This document shows, in pieces, positions 36,214 through 48,020 of a DNA stretch of 64,000 bases. Position 1 is the first letter of the stretch, and every line of letters starts with the position of its first letter. The position numbers and the translations under genes are program-made. Origin of the DNA: Paguma larvata (Eukaryota; Chordata; Mammalia; Carnivora; Viverridae); assembly GCA_030068075.1 (NCBI GenBank), contig CM057835.1, positions 42,080,215 through 42,144,214 of the forward strand. The letters run 5' to 3'. Below the pieces are notes generated by a model. It was not told the origin of the DNA and did not search any database. It saw only the letters and a list, made by a program, of their open reading frames with translations.

Positions 36214-37669
36214 TTTAAGAACAGAAATAGCCCAGAGAATGCTTTCTCTTCTCCCAAGTTTTGAAATTAAGAAACTTATAGGTCTGGAAAAATATTACCT
36301 AAACAGTTCAGCCTATGAGTGTGAGTCCCTTATGCCTGCTCCAAGCCATATAGACTAATCTTGTCACGAGGCTTCCACTCACTTCTTTTTGTGTTCAGCC
36401 TGACAACCATGAACTGGCCAAAACTCAAGTCCCGTGTTTATCTGATCTACTTGCCCGACTTCTCGTCAATCTGTATTCCTGCTCAGGCCACCCCTGCCAT
36501 CCAGCCTTCCTGCTCCAATTTTGTCTGACCAACATGGTACCTACAGATTGCAGAAGCAACTCACAGTACAGCATGAGTCTGAGAAGCTTTAGCTCTACCC
36601 ACAGCTTCTGTCCTGGCCATTTATACCCGTGAATAGAAAAACTGCATGCTTATGGCCGCAGGGTCTCTTAGATTTGTACAAGTCTACCATACAGACTGAA
36701 TTGAAAAAGTTCAATCCTATCTGATTTCTAGAGGGATACAATCTAATCACATTTTTCCTGAACCAATTATCTTTTCACTAAGGCAGGAATCGGATTCTTT
36801 GCCAGTGGGCTTAACATTTTCTGCCAAAAAGTATTTTTTTTCTCATTCCACACAAATCCTAAAAGCAAACCTTGATTTTTCTTTGCAGACTCAGATTCAT
36901 TGATCATGTGACATCGTCTATTACTGGCAGTGCTATTATATACAATGACTGACATGAAACGAATCACTCGATCTGATAGGTGCTGATCGAGTGCGGTGGT
37001 AATTCACCTTTGTTGGACCCCTGAATTTCCATTGCTTTGGGTGAGATATGTTATACACTTTATTTAAGCAGAAGCACAGCCACAGAGGCAGTTTGTGGGT
37101 TTTGTTGATGTTTTGAAACAGCTCTGACACTTTTCAACTGCACGTGCAGCCTCAGCCACGGTGTTGGTTGTCACGTTGGCGCAATGCCTGATCACATAGA
37201 GGGTGTGACTTGAAAAGCCACAGAAAGTGGCACAAACCTAAAATGAATCTTTCACCTCTTAGTCACAGTCTAAAAACCCCACTCTTTTGGGAATAGTTCA
37301 CTTAAATTAACCCCTGTGATTTTTTAATAGCCTCTCTTAAAAATGCAAATTTCTCTGGCAGGGATAGAACCTCATGTCACTGACACTTCAGAAAAAATAA
37401 GTTTATCTAACACTGCTTGTCCTGACAGGGGAAACATGGAGGCAGCAGTAGGTCACTAGCTGTCACAGGAGCATAAGTAGATTAGACAATGAAAAGCAAT
37501 ACAAAAGCTGAAGATAAACTTTGCTAGCTTCACACTTTTTCCCAGGATGGTCCTATTCAGCCGAATATATCTCCAAGGAAAGATCACAAACTGTGACTTG
37601 TCTCAGCCTATTTTTCTTTTGTAAATCTATGTTCTGTCTTGACTTTTGGGCAAGTTTATCCATGATTCT
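36214..37669. other. Noncoding, repeat-poor
   Basis: 36360-36620 is C-rich and unassigned. 36900-37480 contains several CpG-bearing unique segments and no repeat I know. Confidence 0.5.
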
Positions 37670-37885
37670 GAAAGCCTAGTTGGCTTTAAATGTACCCCAA
37701 GCTTTGGGTCAAATCGCATGGATGTGAACACCAACTTTGCCACCAGAAGACAGTGTGTTTTTGAACAAATTATCCAGATTTCCCGAACTCCAGTTTCCTT
37801 GGGGATAATAATATCAACCTCTCTGGATAGTTGTGAGGATTAAATAAAATGATGGCTATAAAGAGCTTGGTAGAGAGCCTTGACA
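37670..37885 (+). mobile_element. MIR SINE
   Basis: 'caaattatccagatttcccg', 'ggggataataatatcaacct', 'gttgtgaggattaaataaaa' and 'taaagagcttggtagagagc' follow the MIR consensus. Confidence 0.8.
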
Positions 37886-38348
37886 ACCTATGGGGAATGG
37901 TAGTAATTACTAGATTTATCAGGGTCATGGATGGAGTGGGGAACAGGACAATGTAAGTGGTCAGGACAGTGACCTGTAAAATAAAGAAGACAAAGAGGTG
38001 GAACAGACTCTTGAAAGAGGAGCAAAGACATAAATCAGTCTTGCTCACAGTGTTTGTCTTGTCTTAGGATCAATCTCAGTACTGAAAATACTCGCCCTGT
38101 TTTCCCACATCCAACAGCATCCCTGAAAGTTCTTAATGACAGACAACATTAAAGAGGCTGACCCCAATATGGCATGCAAACTAATGGACCAACTGGAACA
38201 TTCTGCTATTGAAATAACTGTATGTGGTATTTTCCTCCATCTTCTCTTCACCATGGAGATAACTGGTTTAGAATAACCTATCCGCAGCCCCTATTCTTCA
38301 CATCACTACCACAAGTGCCAGTCCAAACACCACTTCCAATTACTTTTT

Positions 38349-38571
38349 TTTAATTAAAAAAAATTTAACATTTATTTATTATCGAGAGACAGAGAGAGAT
38401 AGAGCATGTGTGGGGAAGGGGCTGAGAGAGAGGGAAACACAGAATCCGAAGCAGGCTCCAGGCTCTGAGCTGTCAGCACAAAGCCTGACATGGGGGTTGA
38501 ACTCACAAACTGTGAGATCATGACCTGAGCCAAATTTGGACGCTGAACCGACTGAGCCACCCAGGCGTCCC
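38349..38571 (-). mobile_element. Felid tRNA-derived SINE, reverse orientation
   Basis: Complete reverse copy with the target duplication tccaattacttttt at 38335-38348 and 38572-38585. The exact 14-bp duplication points to a fairly recent insertion. Confidence 0.95.
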
Positions 38572-39489
38572 TCCAATTACTTTTTAATGTAATTTAAGAA
38601 AAAAAATGAGGACTGAAGAAATTAGAAGACACATAAGAACATCATATCAAAATACCAAAATAAAGGCCTCACACATCTGATTAATAAAAAATTAATTCAT
38701 CCACATCATAAGGAATCCAGGCTTGAAATCATGGTTAATTTATATTTGTATGGACTTGGGAATCTATGGGCAGATTCTTCTTTAAACAAATACATAATTA
38801 TTCTTATCAGACTAGAAATTTCAGTTAAGCCGCAGCATGATGAATTTTAATAATGTTCTAATTTCTATATCTCTGTGTTTTTTTCAGGTGGATACAAATG
38901 AAAAATACTGATATTTTTCACCAAGATATGTTTTTTTGAAAGAGGGATCATTCTAAGAATCAATGTCTCAAGGACAATTTTGAGATAGAAATATATAAGC
39001 AGTAAATTATGTAAATGGCGCAAAGTGGTGATGTCTGGTTGTGAAGACCATGATGTATAATACCAGGATTGATAGGTTGCTGCTGACGGTGGTAGCAGCT
39101 TAGGGACCCGGGAAGGTTCTATTTCTTTGGAAGATTGACATGATAATCATATATAAATTGGCACTAATGGAGGTATAATGATTACCTTTTCATTTGGTTT
39201 TACAGTAGCTTACTTTCCTTCTTCCTGTCTCTACCTATTTAATTCCATCTTCATATTGTGATCACTCTAATTCTTCAATAATGTATCTCTAACAAGTATA
39301 TTTCCAGTTCAAAAAATCTTCAGTATCACCTATATAATATTGTTCCAATCTGCCTTCCTGGTTTCAAATACACAAATACACTCAGCTGTCAAGAACATTT
39401 AAATGACTCATTCCTCTTCGTTTCCACGCCACCCCCATTGTAGGATATAATCTCCAGCTCCTACTTCCACTGAGTAAAGTTGAATGGAA

Positions 39490-39778
39490 AGACAGTACAG
39501 AAAAGTAATTACTAGTGTGGTTCCTGGGGTTAGACACCCTGAAGAGCACACAGTGGTTCTACCTGATTCTTTTCATCCTGGAGGCAAAATTACAAAGACT
39601 TTATTGCTTCATACAAACATAAATTTGGACAAGTGGTAACTTCTATATCTATGCATTTGAAAGAATAACTTTGACCTTTTATATGATTGCGGGAAGGATA
39701 AGTGAGCTATTTCATGCAAAGCTTTTGGTATAATGCCTGGCACATAGTAAGTTTTCTATTAATGTCAACTGTTGGTAA
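39490..39778 (+). mobile_element. MIR SINE with small insertion
   Basis: 'ggttcctggggttagacacc' begins the MIR head; 'ggataagtgagctatttcat' and 'aatgcctggcacatagtaag' are its 3' part. The middle is lengthened and diverged. Confidence 0.75.
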
Positions 39779-39899
39779 TGTTATTTTTACTATAATTATT
39801 TATTTTGAAGCCTCCCCCCACAAGCTTCACTCACAACAGTTAACTTACTCTTCCTCCAAGTGATATGTGCACCTGTATCATGAGAGGTAGACAAAGAAG

Positions 39900-40420
39900 C
39901 ATGGCTGTCAGATTGAAGAGTTTAAATGTGTTATTTTATTGGGAGTAATTGAGATTTCTGGTGAAAGAGGGATATAAACAAATCCGTAATGCTTAAAGAC
40001 AATATTTAAAGCAGTGTATAAGATATAGGAGAACAAAAAGAGATCAGATGAAGGCACACCAGTTAGGAGGTCGTTAGAAAATTGCAGTAAAGTGTAATTC
40101 GTTTGTCTCTGTTGGCAGTGACAGAAGACATTGAAGAAGTAGATGAAATATAGAAGTGAGGCAGAGAGAATGATACAATTCCTATGTTGCAAGCTTGAAT
40201 AAAAATAAAATATCAGAGGATAAGGCAATGGGTGTGTACTTCCTTATGTTAAACTTCAGGAACCTCAGATAATCAATAATGGAGATGTGTGGCCAGCAAT
40301 TGGAAACAGGATTCTACATCAGAAGAAATAAATCAGTGCTAGAAACAAAATGTCACATGTATATATTGTTTGAAGCCAGAGAATTGAATAAAGTCACTGA
40401 AAAAAAAAAATATAGTGTTC
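39900..40420 (-). mobile_element. L2 LINE, reverse strand
   Basis: 'caccagttaggaggtcgtta', 'gttggcagtgacagaagaca', 'tgtttgaagccagagaattg' match reversed L2 in order. A chance AATAAA before an A run at 40388-40410 lies in this element. Confidence 0.65.
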
Positions 40421-40589
40421 TCCTGATGTAATCCAAGGCCCTAGTTAAGAGGATCCAGAGTATCAGTCAGAGAGACTGTAAAAATAAGCAGAAGAGCAAA
40501 GTGTAGGAAGGCAAGAGAAAAGAGATTTTTCAAGAAGACATGGCAGAAACTTAGACCTAGACCTGCATCTCTAAACCAGTATTTCTTCT

Positions 40590-40962
40590 TCATGGGCCCC
40601 CATTTCCTCTCCCTGCCTCATGGTTTAGTGTAGCCATAAAACTAAATTCTAGATAATGGAATTTGAGCAAATTGGTATACACAACTTCCACACCTGAGTC
40701 ATAAAACCTGTCACTTGTGTTTCTCTAGGTTTGCCCAACTGAACGACAGCTCTTAGAGCAATCCAGGCAACTCGTTGAAGATGGTGAAGTATTGAAGACA
40801 ACAGAGCTACTCTCAAACTAGCCCCCAGAATGAAAGTGTTGAGCTGACCACACCAATCCCAACTCCCCGCCTGCATACCCTTGGGTCCACAGCAGCTCAC
40901 TAAATACTTCTATTTAGCTGCCACTGTAGTTGTAGGGTTTCTTCCTCACAGCAGGGAAGCTT
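40590..40962 (+). repeat. Old LTR/MER-like repeat fragment
   Basis: 'gggcccccatttcctctccc', 'gataatggaatttgagcaaa', 'cacagcagctcactaaatac' and a terminal 'cataactgatactga' resemble an old mammalian interspersed repeat ending '...aatagctaactaatac'. It separates two reverse-strand L2 pieces. Confidence 0.4.
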
Positions 40963-41170
40963 CCATAACTGATACTGAAAGGCCGTTTACAAGTCCTGAA
41001 GAAGATGAGGGCGAGGAGACCTGTAGATTGAAGCTTCTTCAGGAAGCCGTTAGAGTGAAGAGAAGAAATTTCTGTTTTTGCCAGTTCAAGAGTGATTGGG
41101 AGATGTAGAAATGGAAGCAATGAATGCAATTTTGGAGACGGGGAAAGATTCCTGCTAAATAAAAAGTAAG
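40960..41170 (-). mobile_element. L2 LINE, further 5' part, reverse strand
   Basis: Purine-rich sequence ('tttacaagtcctgaagaaga', 'gagtgattgggagatgtaga', 'aagcaatgaatgcaattttg') resembling the reversed part of L2 next in order after the 39.9-40.4 kb piece. An LTR-like element lies between. Confidence 0.45.
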
Positions 41171-41239
41171 AGATGGTACAAAATCCTGAGCAGAACACAG
41201 GGTGAGAAAAACTTTGACAATTGAAAGGTTTCACTTTGG

Positions 41240-41430
41240 GAAACCCTAATCAACCCATAGATATTTCTGGAGTGTCTACCATGTGATTGATATTAGGAAT
41301 ACAGACAGAATTGAGAAAAAGAAACAACAATCAGTAAACACACAAATAATTATAGATTGTTAAGTGCTATGAATGAAATGATCTGGTAAGTAATTTAAAA
41401 AGAGACTAATGGGCTGTATGGGGAAAAATT
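41240..41430 (-). mobile_element. L2 LINE 3' end, reverse strand
   Basis: 'atatttctggagtgtctacc', 'attgatattaggaatacaga' and 'ttgttaagtgctatgaatga' match the reversed L2 3' end. This is a separate copy from the preceding one, because the 3' end starts again here. Confidence 0.7.
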
Positions 41431-42998
41431 ATTTTTTGGTTACACATCATCCCATATCAACACTGCTTTTACTTTAAATTGATCAATTATAAAGGATGAT
41501 AAGTGAAGCTGTAATCATTTCAGTGATTTTTCCGAAGTTATAACATTTTGACCACCCATCCTAATACCTGGAATTATCATCAAACCAAATTTAATTTCAA
41601 TCAGACCATGTTTGAACCCATATAGTTTCAGAAAATAGAAAATGCTTAAAATTTGTTTTGCTGTGTGTGCCTTAATAGGATATCTTGACAGAACCTTGTC
41701 GAGATACTATTTCTTTCAAACAAGTGGGTACCTTTATTTTAAGAATTTTATTTTGATACCATGTGTTAAAATTATATACATGCACATATATGCATATATA
41801 ATTTAAACATGAATATATATTAATATTCAATAGTTAATGTTGATAACAGCATCTAACAACATTGGTTGGACTGCTATTTGGCATTCGTTATCATGGTGAA
41901 AAGTTAAAATGTGCCGTAACAATAACTCATACATTGCTCTCAACATATGTGAGTTTTAGAGAAAATTCTTTAGAAAGTCAGTTTTACAATATATTTTTTA
42001 CTTCATTTGCTGGAATTATAAAAGATAAATCACAACAAAGACAAAATAAGAAATAGATAATATTCATGTGTGACTGATTTACCTTTTATCTCTAGAAGCA
42101 CTATTTTTCCTTTATGTGCTGTAAAGCTTTAGTCAAATGGCTAGTAATATAAACTGTTTATGGTTTTCTGGATTGGAATTATAGTTTCTTGACCTATGTG
42201 ATTCAGGCTAGATCCTTGTCACAGTTTTTCATTTTAATGAATAGAGAAAACTTTTGAAGATGTTTAGATTCTGATTTCTCTTTTACACTGGAACCTCAGA
42301 GAGCTTGAAAAAACATTCCTCTTCCAAACATAACTGTGATTTCACAGATTGTATTCATTTCCATAAAAGAATAGAGTATATTTCAAAGTAGCACTCTGAT
42401 TTTCAATGGAATAAAATAATGAGTTATTTTCAGAATATCTCCAATTTTTTAATGTCATAAACTTTGCTTCCTTACCAAGTCTTCTAAACTAATACGTAAA
42501 GAATTGAATATGTAAACAATTTCATCTGCTTTATTCTTTTTTCTATAAGAATCTTCTCTCTGGTTTTGAAATACTTAATCTGAAGAAAATAAATCATGCC
42601 AGATTGATTTGCTTTTACTATATTTACTATTTTCATTTAAATACAAGTTCCTAAAATGTCATTTCATTTTGCTATTTTGTTTCCTATAATTTCAACCTCC
42701 TCTAGTACTAATTGTAGATTTCACAAAATGGCATCTATAAGAACAAATAGACTTAAACAGATTTTTTCCAAAATCTTGCCCAAAAAGTGGTTTTAATATT
42801 CAATATATTTTGCCTTTTCTACCCTGATATTATCTTTCTACAAATGTTCTTTAGCTGGGATGACAAAAAAAAAATGATTAATGATGGAAGATGGAAGCGA
42901 GTCATAAATTTGAATTAGATACTATGTTAATATTGCAGATTATGTTTTTACTAGTAGTACCTTACATTATGTTGTGCCAATTCTTATTACTGAGACTG
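41431..42998. other. Noncoding, AT-rich unique sequence
   Basis: No repeat or gene signature seen. Confidence 0.55.
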
Positions 42999-43053
42999 GA
43001 TATATATATATATGCAGACACACATATATATACGTGTGTGTGTGTGTGTGTGT
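42999..43053. repeat. Compound (TA)n/(CA)n/(TA)n/(TG)n microsatellite
   Basis: tatatatata, cagacacaca, tatatata and (gt)11 follow each other. CA and TG blocks face each other across a TA centre, so the strand can fold back. Confidence 0.93.
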
Positions 43054-43439
43054 AATACATATAATACGTAAAACATATATGATACTAATAACAGAAACAT
43101 CAGTAAAACTAAGTAAGTTATGAACATAATTTGAAATCTCTCAATTAGATAAAACTCCTGTAATCTTTCCCTAGGCAAAACTAGGAGCCATTATACATAG
43201 AACTCTAAAAACAGATACAGAATTCTCTTATTGCAACCTCTATAATGTCAGAACTAAGACCGAATTTGGAATGGGGGCTATCACACATGCTGAAATTTCT
43301 TTTCATCAAGTTTTCCCCAACCACTGACCTATCCTCAGTGATGTTGGTAAGTTGGAGTTAAAAAGTATTTCATTAACTTCTCAATATAACTGCATATTTA
43401 AAAATAAAATACTGGAAACCTTTGAAATTCATCCTTAGA

Positions 43440-43780
43440 TTGGATGACAACTGTAGTAGACTAGATCACTGTTAAGAGAATACTTACTTCACCTACATAC
43501 CTTGCATGTTTGAGCCTATACCCCTGCATTTTTTCCATCTCTGTGAAGAGAATATAAGAATATGCCCCAGATGCTTGCTGGCCCCAGAAGTCTGAGAGAC
43601 ATTTGGAGCACATCTAAACCTATTCCATAACCCAATGCCAAGCAGTCAAGCCCAACCTAGATCTGCCAAACCACAGCCAACCTGCAGACCTGTGAGTGAA
43701 AAATAAATATTTTATTTTATTTACCTCTGAGACTTTTGTAGTCTTTTATTATTTACCAATATAGCTATTTAACACAAGAA
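43440..43780 (+). repeat. Old LTR/MER-like repeat fragment
   Basis: 'ccaacctagatctgccaaac', 'acctgcagacctgtgagtga', 'aaaaataaatattttatttt' and 'tagctatttaaca' follow an old repeat that ends with a polyadenylation-like AATAAA segment. Family not named. Confidence 0.45.
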
Positions 43781-43934
43781 CATTTGGGAAAAGGTGACTG
43801 AGTCATACATTTCAAAGGGGAAGGATGTAGGCAAAAGTTACCACTACTGCTCTTTTAAGATCAGAAATTTTCTTTCAAGTTAACCATTATGAATGCTTTT
43901 GTTTTTCATATGTGTCACTGCCGCTGTGAAGCAG

Positions 43935-44100
43935 AGTAATGTTGTTACATATGCTATCTCTAATCCTCACAAAAATGCTTCATATGAGATGGTGTGACTT
44001 CCATTTTGTACAGGCTCAAAAAACCTAAAGGAATTGCCCTTGTCCACACACGTGTCACGTCACAGAACAGCTGCCCGAGTGATCAGAACTCAGGGGAGAT
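43935..44100 (-). mobile_element. MIR SINE, reverse strand
   Basis: 'acatatgctatctctaatcc', 'cttccattttgtacaggctc' and 'tgcccgagtgatcagaactc' resemble the reversed MIR. Confidence 0.65.
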
Positions 44101-46047
44101 GCATGTCAAGAAGTTAAAAAGAGAGATCCAAGTAAAATATGACAATGAGGAGAGAAGAACACTTCTGGATAATAATTGTAAAATAGTGCAGACTAGACAA
44201 GCATTTGTAATCTGGCACTTATCTTTCGGTCTAAGATGACAAATGAGAATATTTGTTCAAATCACTTGAGTGTTCATCACGCAATCATTGCTCATGATAT
44301 TCTCCAGATGAGCTGTTTTTCATAGAAATGAGAGTCACGCCATATACAATGAGAAAAATAATGTCACAAAGATACAGAAGGTATAGAGAGCCATAAACAC
44401 TTAAGACAGTTCTAGAATTCCCTTATTCTCAGTCTTACTCTCTCTAACTGTGCATCTCCTTCTATCTGAAGTTTTACTCCTTGTTCCCAACAGACCAATC
44501 CATCTTGAATTCTCTAGTCAGAATTACGGAAGAATGCAATCTGTTTGCCTCAGTAAATTTCTACTCTTTTAGAGCGCAGGATTATTTATTATTATTTCAG
44601 AGAGCAGAACTTTGAGTACACAATCATTGTACTAGTCTATGTTACAGGTGGGATCCTAATGGGTTAAATCAGGTTAATTAATAGTGATCCTTGATCAAAG
44701 AACAGCCTGGGCAGTCGGTCTGAACAGGGTTCTGTGGGTAAGGCAACCACGAGGTCCTGCGGGACACCACAGATTTTGACCGCCATGTTTAGTGTAGGCA
44801 GTTACATCATACTGCAAAGCAGACCATCCCGAGGAAGAGTAGCCGACATTTATTTCCTTGCTCCTGACTGGGTTCAGGTCCAAGCAGTCTCCTGTAGATT
44901 TAGGCACAGTCTATATTTCTAAATACTGAATACCATAGATAAAATCAGAAGCCTGATGCTTTATTTCAATTAATTATAAAGAGCTCATGCCATATGTAAA
45001 TATTTCTCCTATAAAATTTGAATTTCTAAACAAAACAATTGCTGCTCAACTCTGATTTTCAGCAGCTTCCCAACTATACACGTCTTCCCCAGGATCCGGA
45101 GATTTTCAAACACTGTGCTAAAAAAAAAAACGAAAACCACTTTGATGGGTAGGATCACCAGTTTGAGAGGGAAGAGACTCTGGAAAATAGTGGTGTCAGT
45201 GGTTCTGCGGCCTGTTCCTTTAAGGCTTCTTCAGATGCTCAGAGATTAATTTGCCGTCAGAGCAACTGACAAGCATTCATTTCCTGAATAACGATTTTCT
45301 AAATTTATAATTTATCTTGTTATGTGATGTCACTAATTAGGTAAAACTATAATTTACAAGGGTGGAAATTCCTTTCAGCTAGTCATTATCATTGGTTTGA
45401 GTAGTTGGAGGGAAGTGAACATTTCTGTACACAATGCATCCTGGAGTTCAGAGATTGGACACGAACAAAATCCAGGGTCACATCTATCCTCCCCATGATC
45501 ATATAAACTGCATTATGAAGGACTTATCTATAAATATGAGGCTGTGAGGAATATTAAGGAAAATATAAATCTGACCTGTATGGGCGTTAGGAGAGACTGA
45601 ATAAATGTTGTGAAATATGCTCTAGAAGGGAAGATATATAAGAACAAAAATAATAAAACAAAGAATGTTGTGAAAAGCCAATTCAGAAAAGGAATCGGAG
45701 TGGTATTTTATCTACAAGAGTTTTAATATGTCCATAGCCCATGGTTCATCATTTTCAGAGTGTGCCTTTTAAAACCAGAAGGAAAATGCAGTATGCTAAG
45801 AAATCTAATAACCAGTGTCATAAAAGTAAATCTCAACCCAGACTAAGGATGGCCTTTACATAGTCTGAAAGTTCTGAGTTTCAGCAAGTGTTTTTAATGT
45901 ACTAGTTTTCAGAAAGACTAAAATTAAAAGGTGTTATCCCCAAAGAACACACATTGAGATTATCCTCCAGTTAAATGGGAGGGAATGACTATATTAGTAC
46001 AGATGCTGGCTTTCTGATTAAACTGTAAAACAATACTAAAAGATGTT
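44101..46047. other. Noncoding, repeat-poor
   Basis: 44690-44910 is locally GC- and CpG-richer than its surroundings, and 45220-45400 contains 'tcactaattaggtaaaacta'. Possible conserved elements; nothing coding. Confidence 0.5.
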
Positions 46048-46062
46048 TGAAAGCATTTTAAA

Positions 46063-46105
46063 GTTTATTTGTTCGTTGAGAGAGAGAGAGAGAACAGAGG
46101 TGGGC

Positions 46106-46140
<35 letters not shown>

Positions 46141-46221
46141 CCCAAGCAGGCTCCACAGTGTCAGCACAGAGCGCAATGTAGGGCTCGAACTCATGAACCA
46201 ACTGAGCCACCCAGTTGCCCC
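46063..46221 (-). mobile_element. Felid SINE with internal deletion
   Basis: Reverse SINE bounded by an exact 15-bp duplication, tgaaagcattttaaa, at 46048-46062 and 46222-46236. The segment between the box B-like part ('cgaactcatgaacc') and the head end ('aactgagccacccag') is missing, so the copy is about 60 bases short. The GA tract is expanded. Confidence 0.93.
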
Positions 46222-47214
46222 TGAAAGCATTTTAAAAAAGACCACGTGAGAAAGTGTGACTGGTGAGCTAACAAAAGGATCTTTCTTAGTCATTTACATA
46301 CAACGATTCCCATCTAAGAGGGTGAAAGACACTACATATTTTCCCAGAATTGCTGGAAAATCATTTTTCTTAAAACTGCTACATTAAGATTTGTGTCTGT
46401 GGACATTTCCTGAATAATAAACTCCAAATCTGTGACATTAGTGTCAGTATGCAGGTCAGGGAGACTGGGAATTATTTAATTCAATAAAAATATCATGTTA
46501 TCAGTTTAATTTTATTCTTTAGGACCAGACTCTTGATATTCTTGGTGGCCTTTTCATTGGAAAAATTGGTAATTTTGTTAATCAGTCCTGTTTTATGGAA
46601 TCTTAATATGCTGCCAAAAAAAAAAAAAAAGAAAAAGAAAACTGAGCTTTATATCGTAATTCTTACTCTTTTACAGCCACATCCCTTTCAATGTGTTTAG
46701 TTAGATTATAATACACAATACACATAGGTTGAGAGCGATATTATACATCAACATATCAGAGACTTTTCCCAGCTTGAAACCACATGTTTACCATTTATAT
46801 TCTCAAATTAGTGTTCAGAAAATAGTACTTTTCCCAAATATCTATCATACAAAGAAATTGCCCAGGCTGCACATATTACTAATATTCTGATAGTTGTCTG
46901 TTTCCTCCAAGGAGAGAGTTTAACTTCACAGATGAAAATCACTGCTTGAAGCCATGTTTAATGTTAAAGGTCCATCTGACTAACATTTATCACTTCTAGA
47001 TTCTTGGACTATTTCTAAGTCAAATTATGTAGCATTAGGGAATAAAGCAACTACAGACTCTTTCTGGGTACATATATTGGCAAGTTTTATGAAGAAAACA
47101 AAACAATACAGAGAGAGAGGTTCAACATCCAATAAATTGAATGAGGAAGATAAGATGGCCAGGTAAATGATTATAGTACAATATATAGTACAATACAGTT
47201 TACAGAAGATAGAT

Positions 47215-47440
47215 ATAAGGTATTTTAGAGCCCAAAGTTGAGCGCCCTCAACTCTGCTATGGTGGGTAGGAGAGATTCTTGGGAAAGCTTTACAAAAGGA
47301 TGATATTTTAGCTGAGCTGGAAAGAGTAAATGTAGTTGATTAGACAGGTAAGAAGAAAAGAAGAAGAAGAAAAGAAGAAGAAATTCTGAGCAAAGAAACC
47401 AGGCCATGGAAAATACAAAAGCCGAGAGAATAAAGGGATA
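47215..47440 (-). mobile_element. L2 LINE, reverse strand, first part
   Basis: 'gagattcttgggaaagcttt', 'tattttagctgagctggaaa' and 'aaccaggccatggaaaatac' follow the reversed L2. A (GAA)n-like stretch lies at 47350-47380. The element continues after a MIR. Confidence 0.6.
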
Positions 47441-47464
47441 CGCTAAAGAGGAAAAAGATTTGAC

Positions 47465-47640
47465 TTTCGCTGCAGCCTCCTCCACTTATTCTTTCTGCCA
47501 TCTTGGGCAGCTATGTACCCTCTCAAAGTCCTCTACTTTGAGTCCTCTCCTTTTCCTTTTAAAATGGAGAGAATGATTCTATCTCCCTCTTAAAGTTGAG
47601 CAAAGATTAAAAGAGACAAACATGTAATATATTATACACA
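47465..47640 (+). mobile_element. MIR SINE, probably inside an L2
   Basis: 'gccatcttgggcagctatgt', 'aaaatggagagaatgattct' and 'agcaaagattaaaagagaca' follow the MIR core. Reverse-strand L2 lies on both sides. Confidence 0.6.
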
Positions 47641-47679
47641 TTCCCTGTCATGATTCTGCCTTTCAAATACTCCTTCCAG

Positions 47680-48020
47680 TCCCCATGGAGGTATTGGAGC
47701 AAGAGGAGTAAGTAGAAAACTAGAGGTCAGTGTAGCATAGGTATTGAAAAATGAGCATCAGAATAACAGGGATCTGGATGTTTGTGGTAACAGATAGGAG
47801 TGCCTATGGAAGACTTCAAGCAGAGAAGAGATGAGATTTTTGTTCTAGAATTTAACTTTGCTGGCAGCATGAAAACCAAACACATAAGGAAGGGGAGTGA
47901 AAGCAAGGACATCATTGAAATAATGAGAGACAGGAACAAAAGACAGGCACATCAGAGTAGATTGAGGACTTAGTGAATGATTGCCTGAGGAAAGGAAATA
48001 GAAGAGTGAGGTTGACAGGG
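47680..48020 (-). mobile_element. L2 LINE, reverse strand, second part
   Basis: 'cttcaagcagagaagagatg', 'gacatcattgaaataatgag' and 'aataatgagagacaggaac' resemble the next L2 segment in the same orientation, so the 47465-47640 MIR probably sits within this L2. Confidence 0.55.

Noticed and set aside
40388..40412. AATAAA followed by an A run, as at the end of a processed pseudogene
   Set aside because: The upstream sequence reads as reverse-strand L2, so the signal and A run look coincidental.
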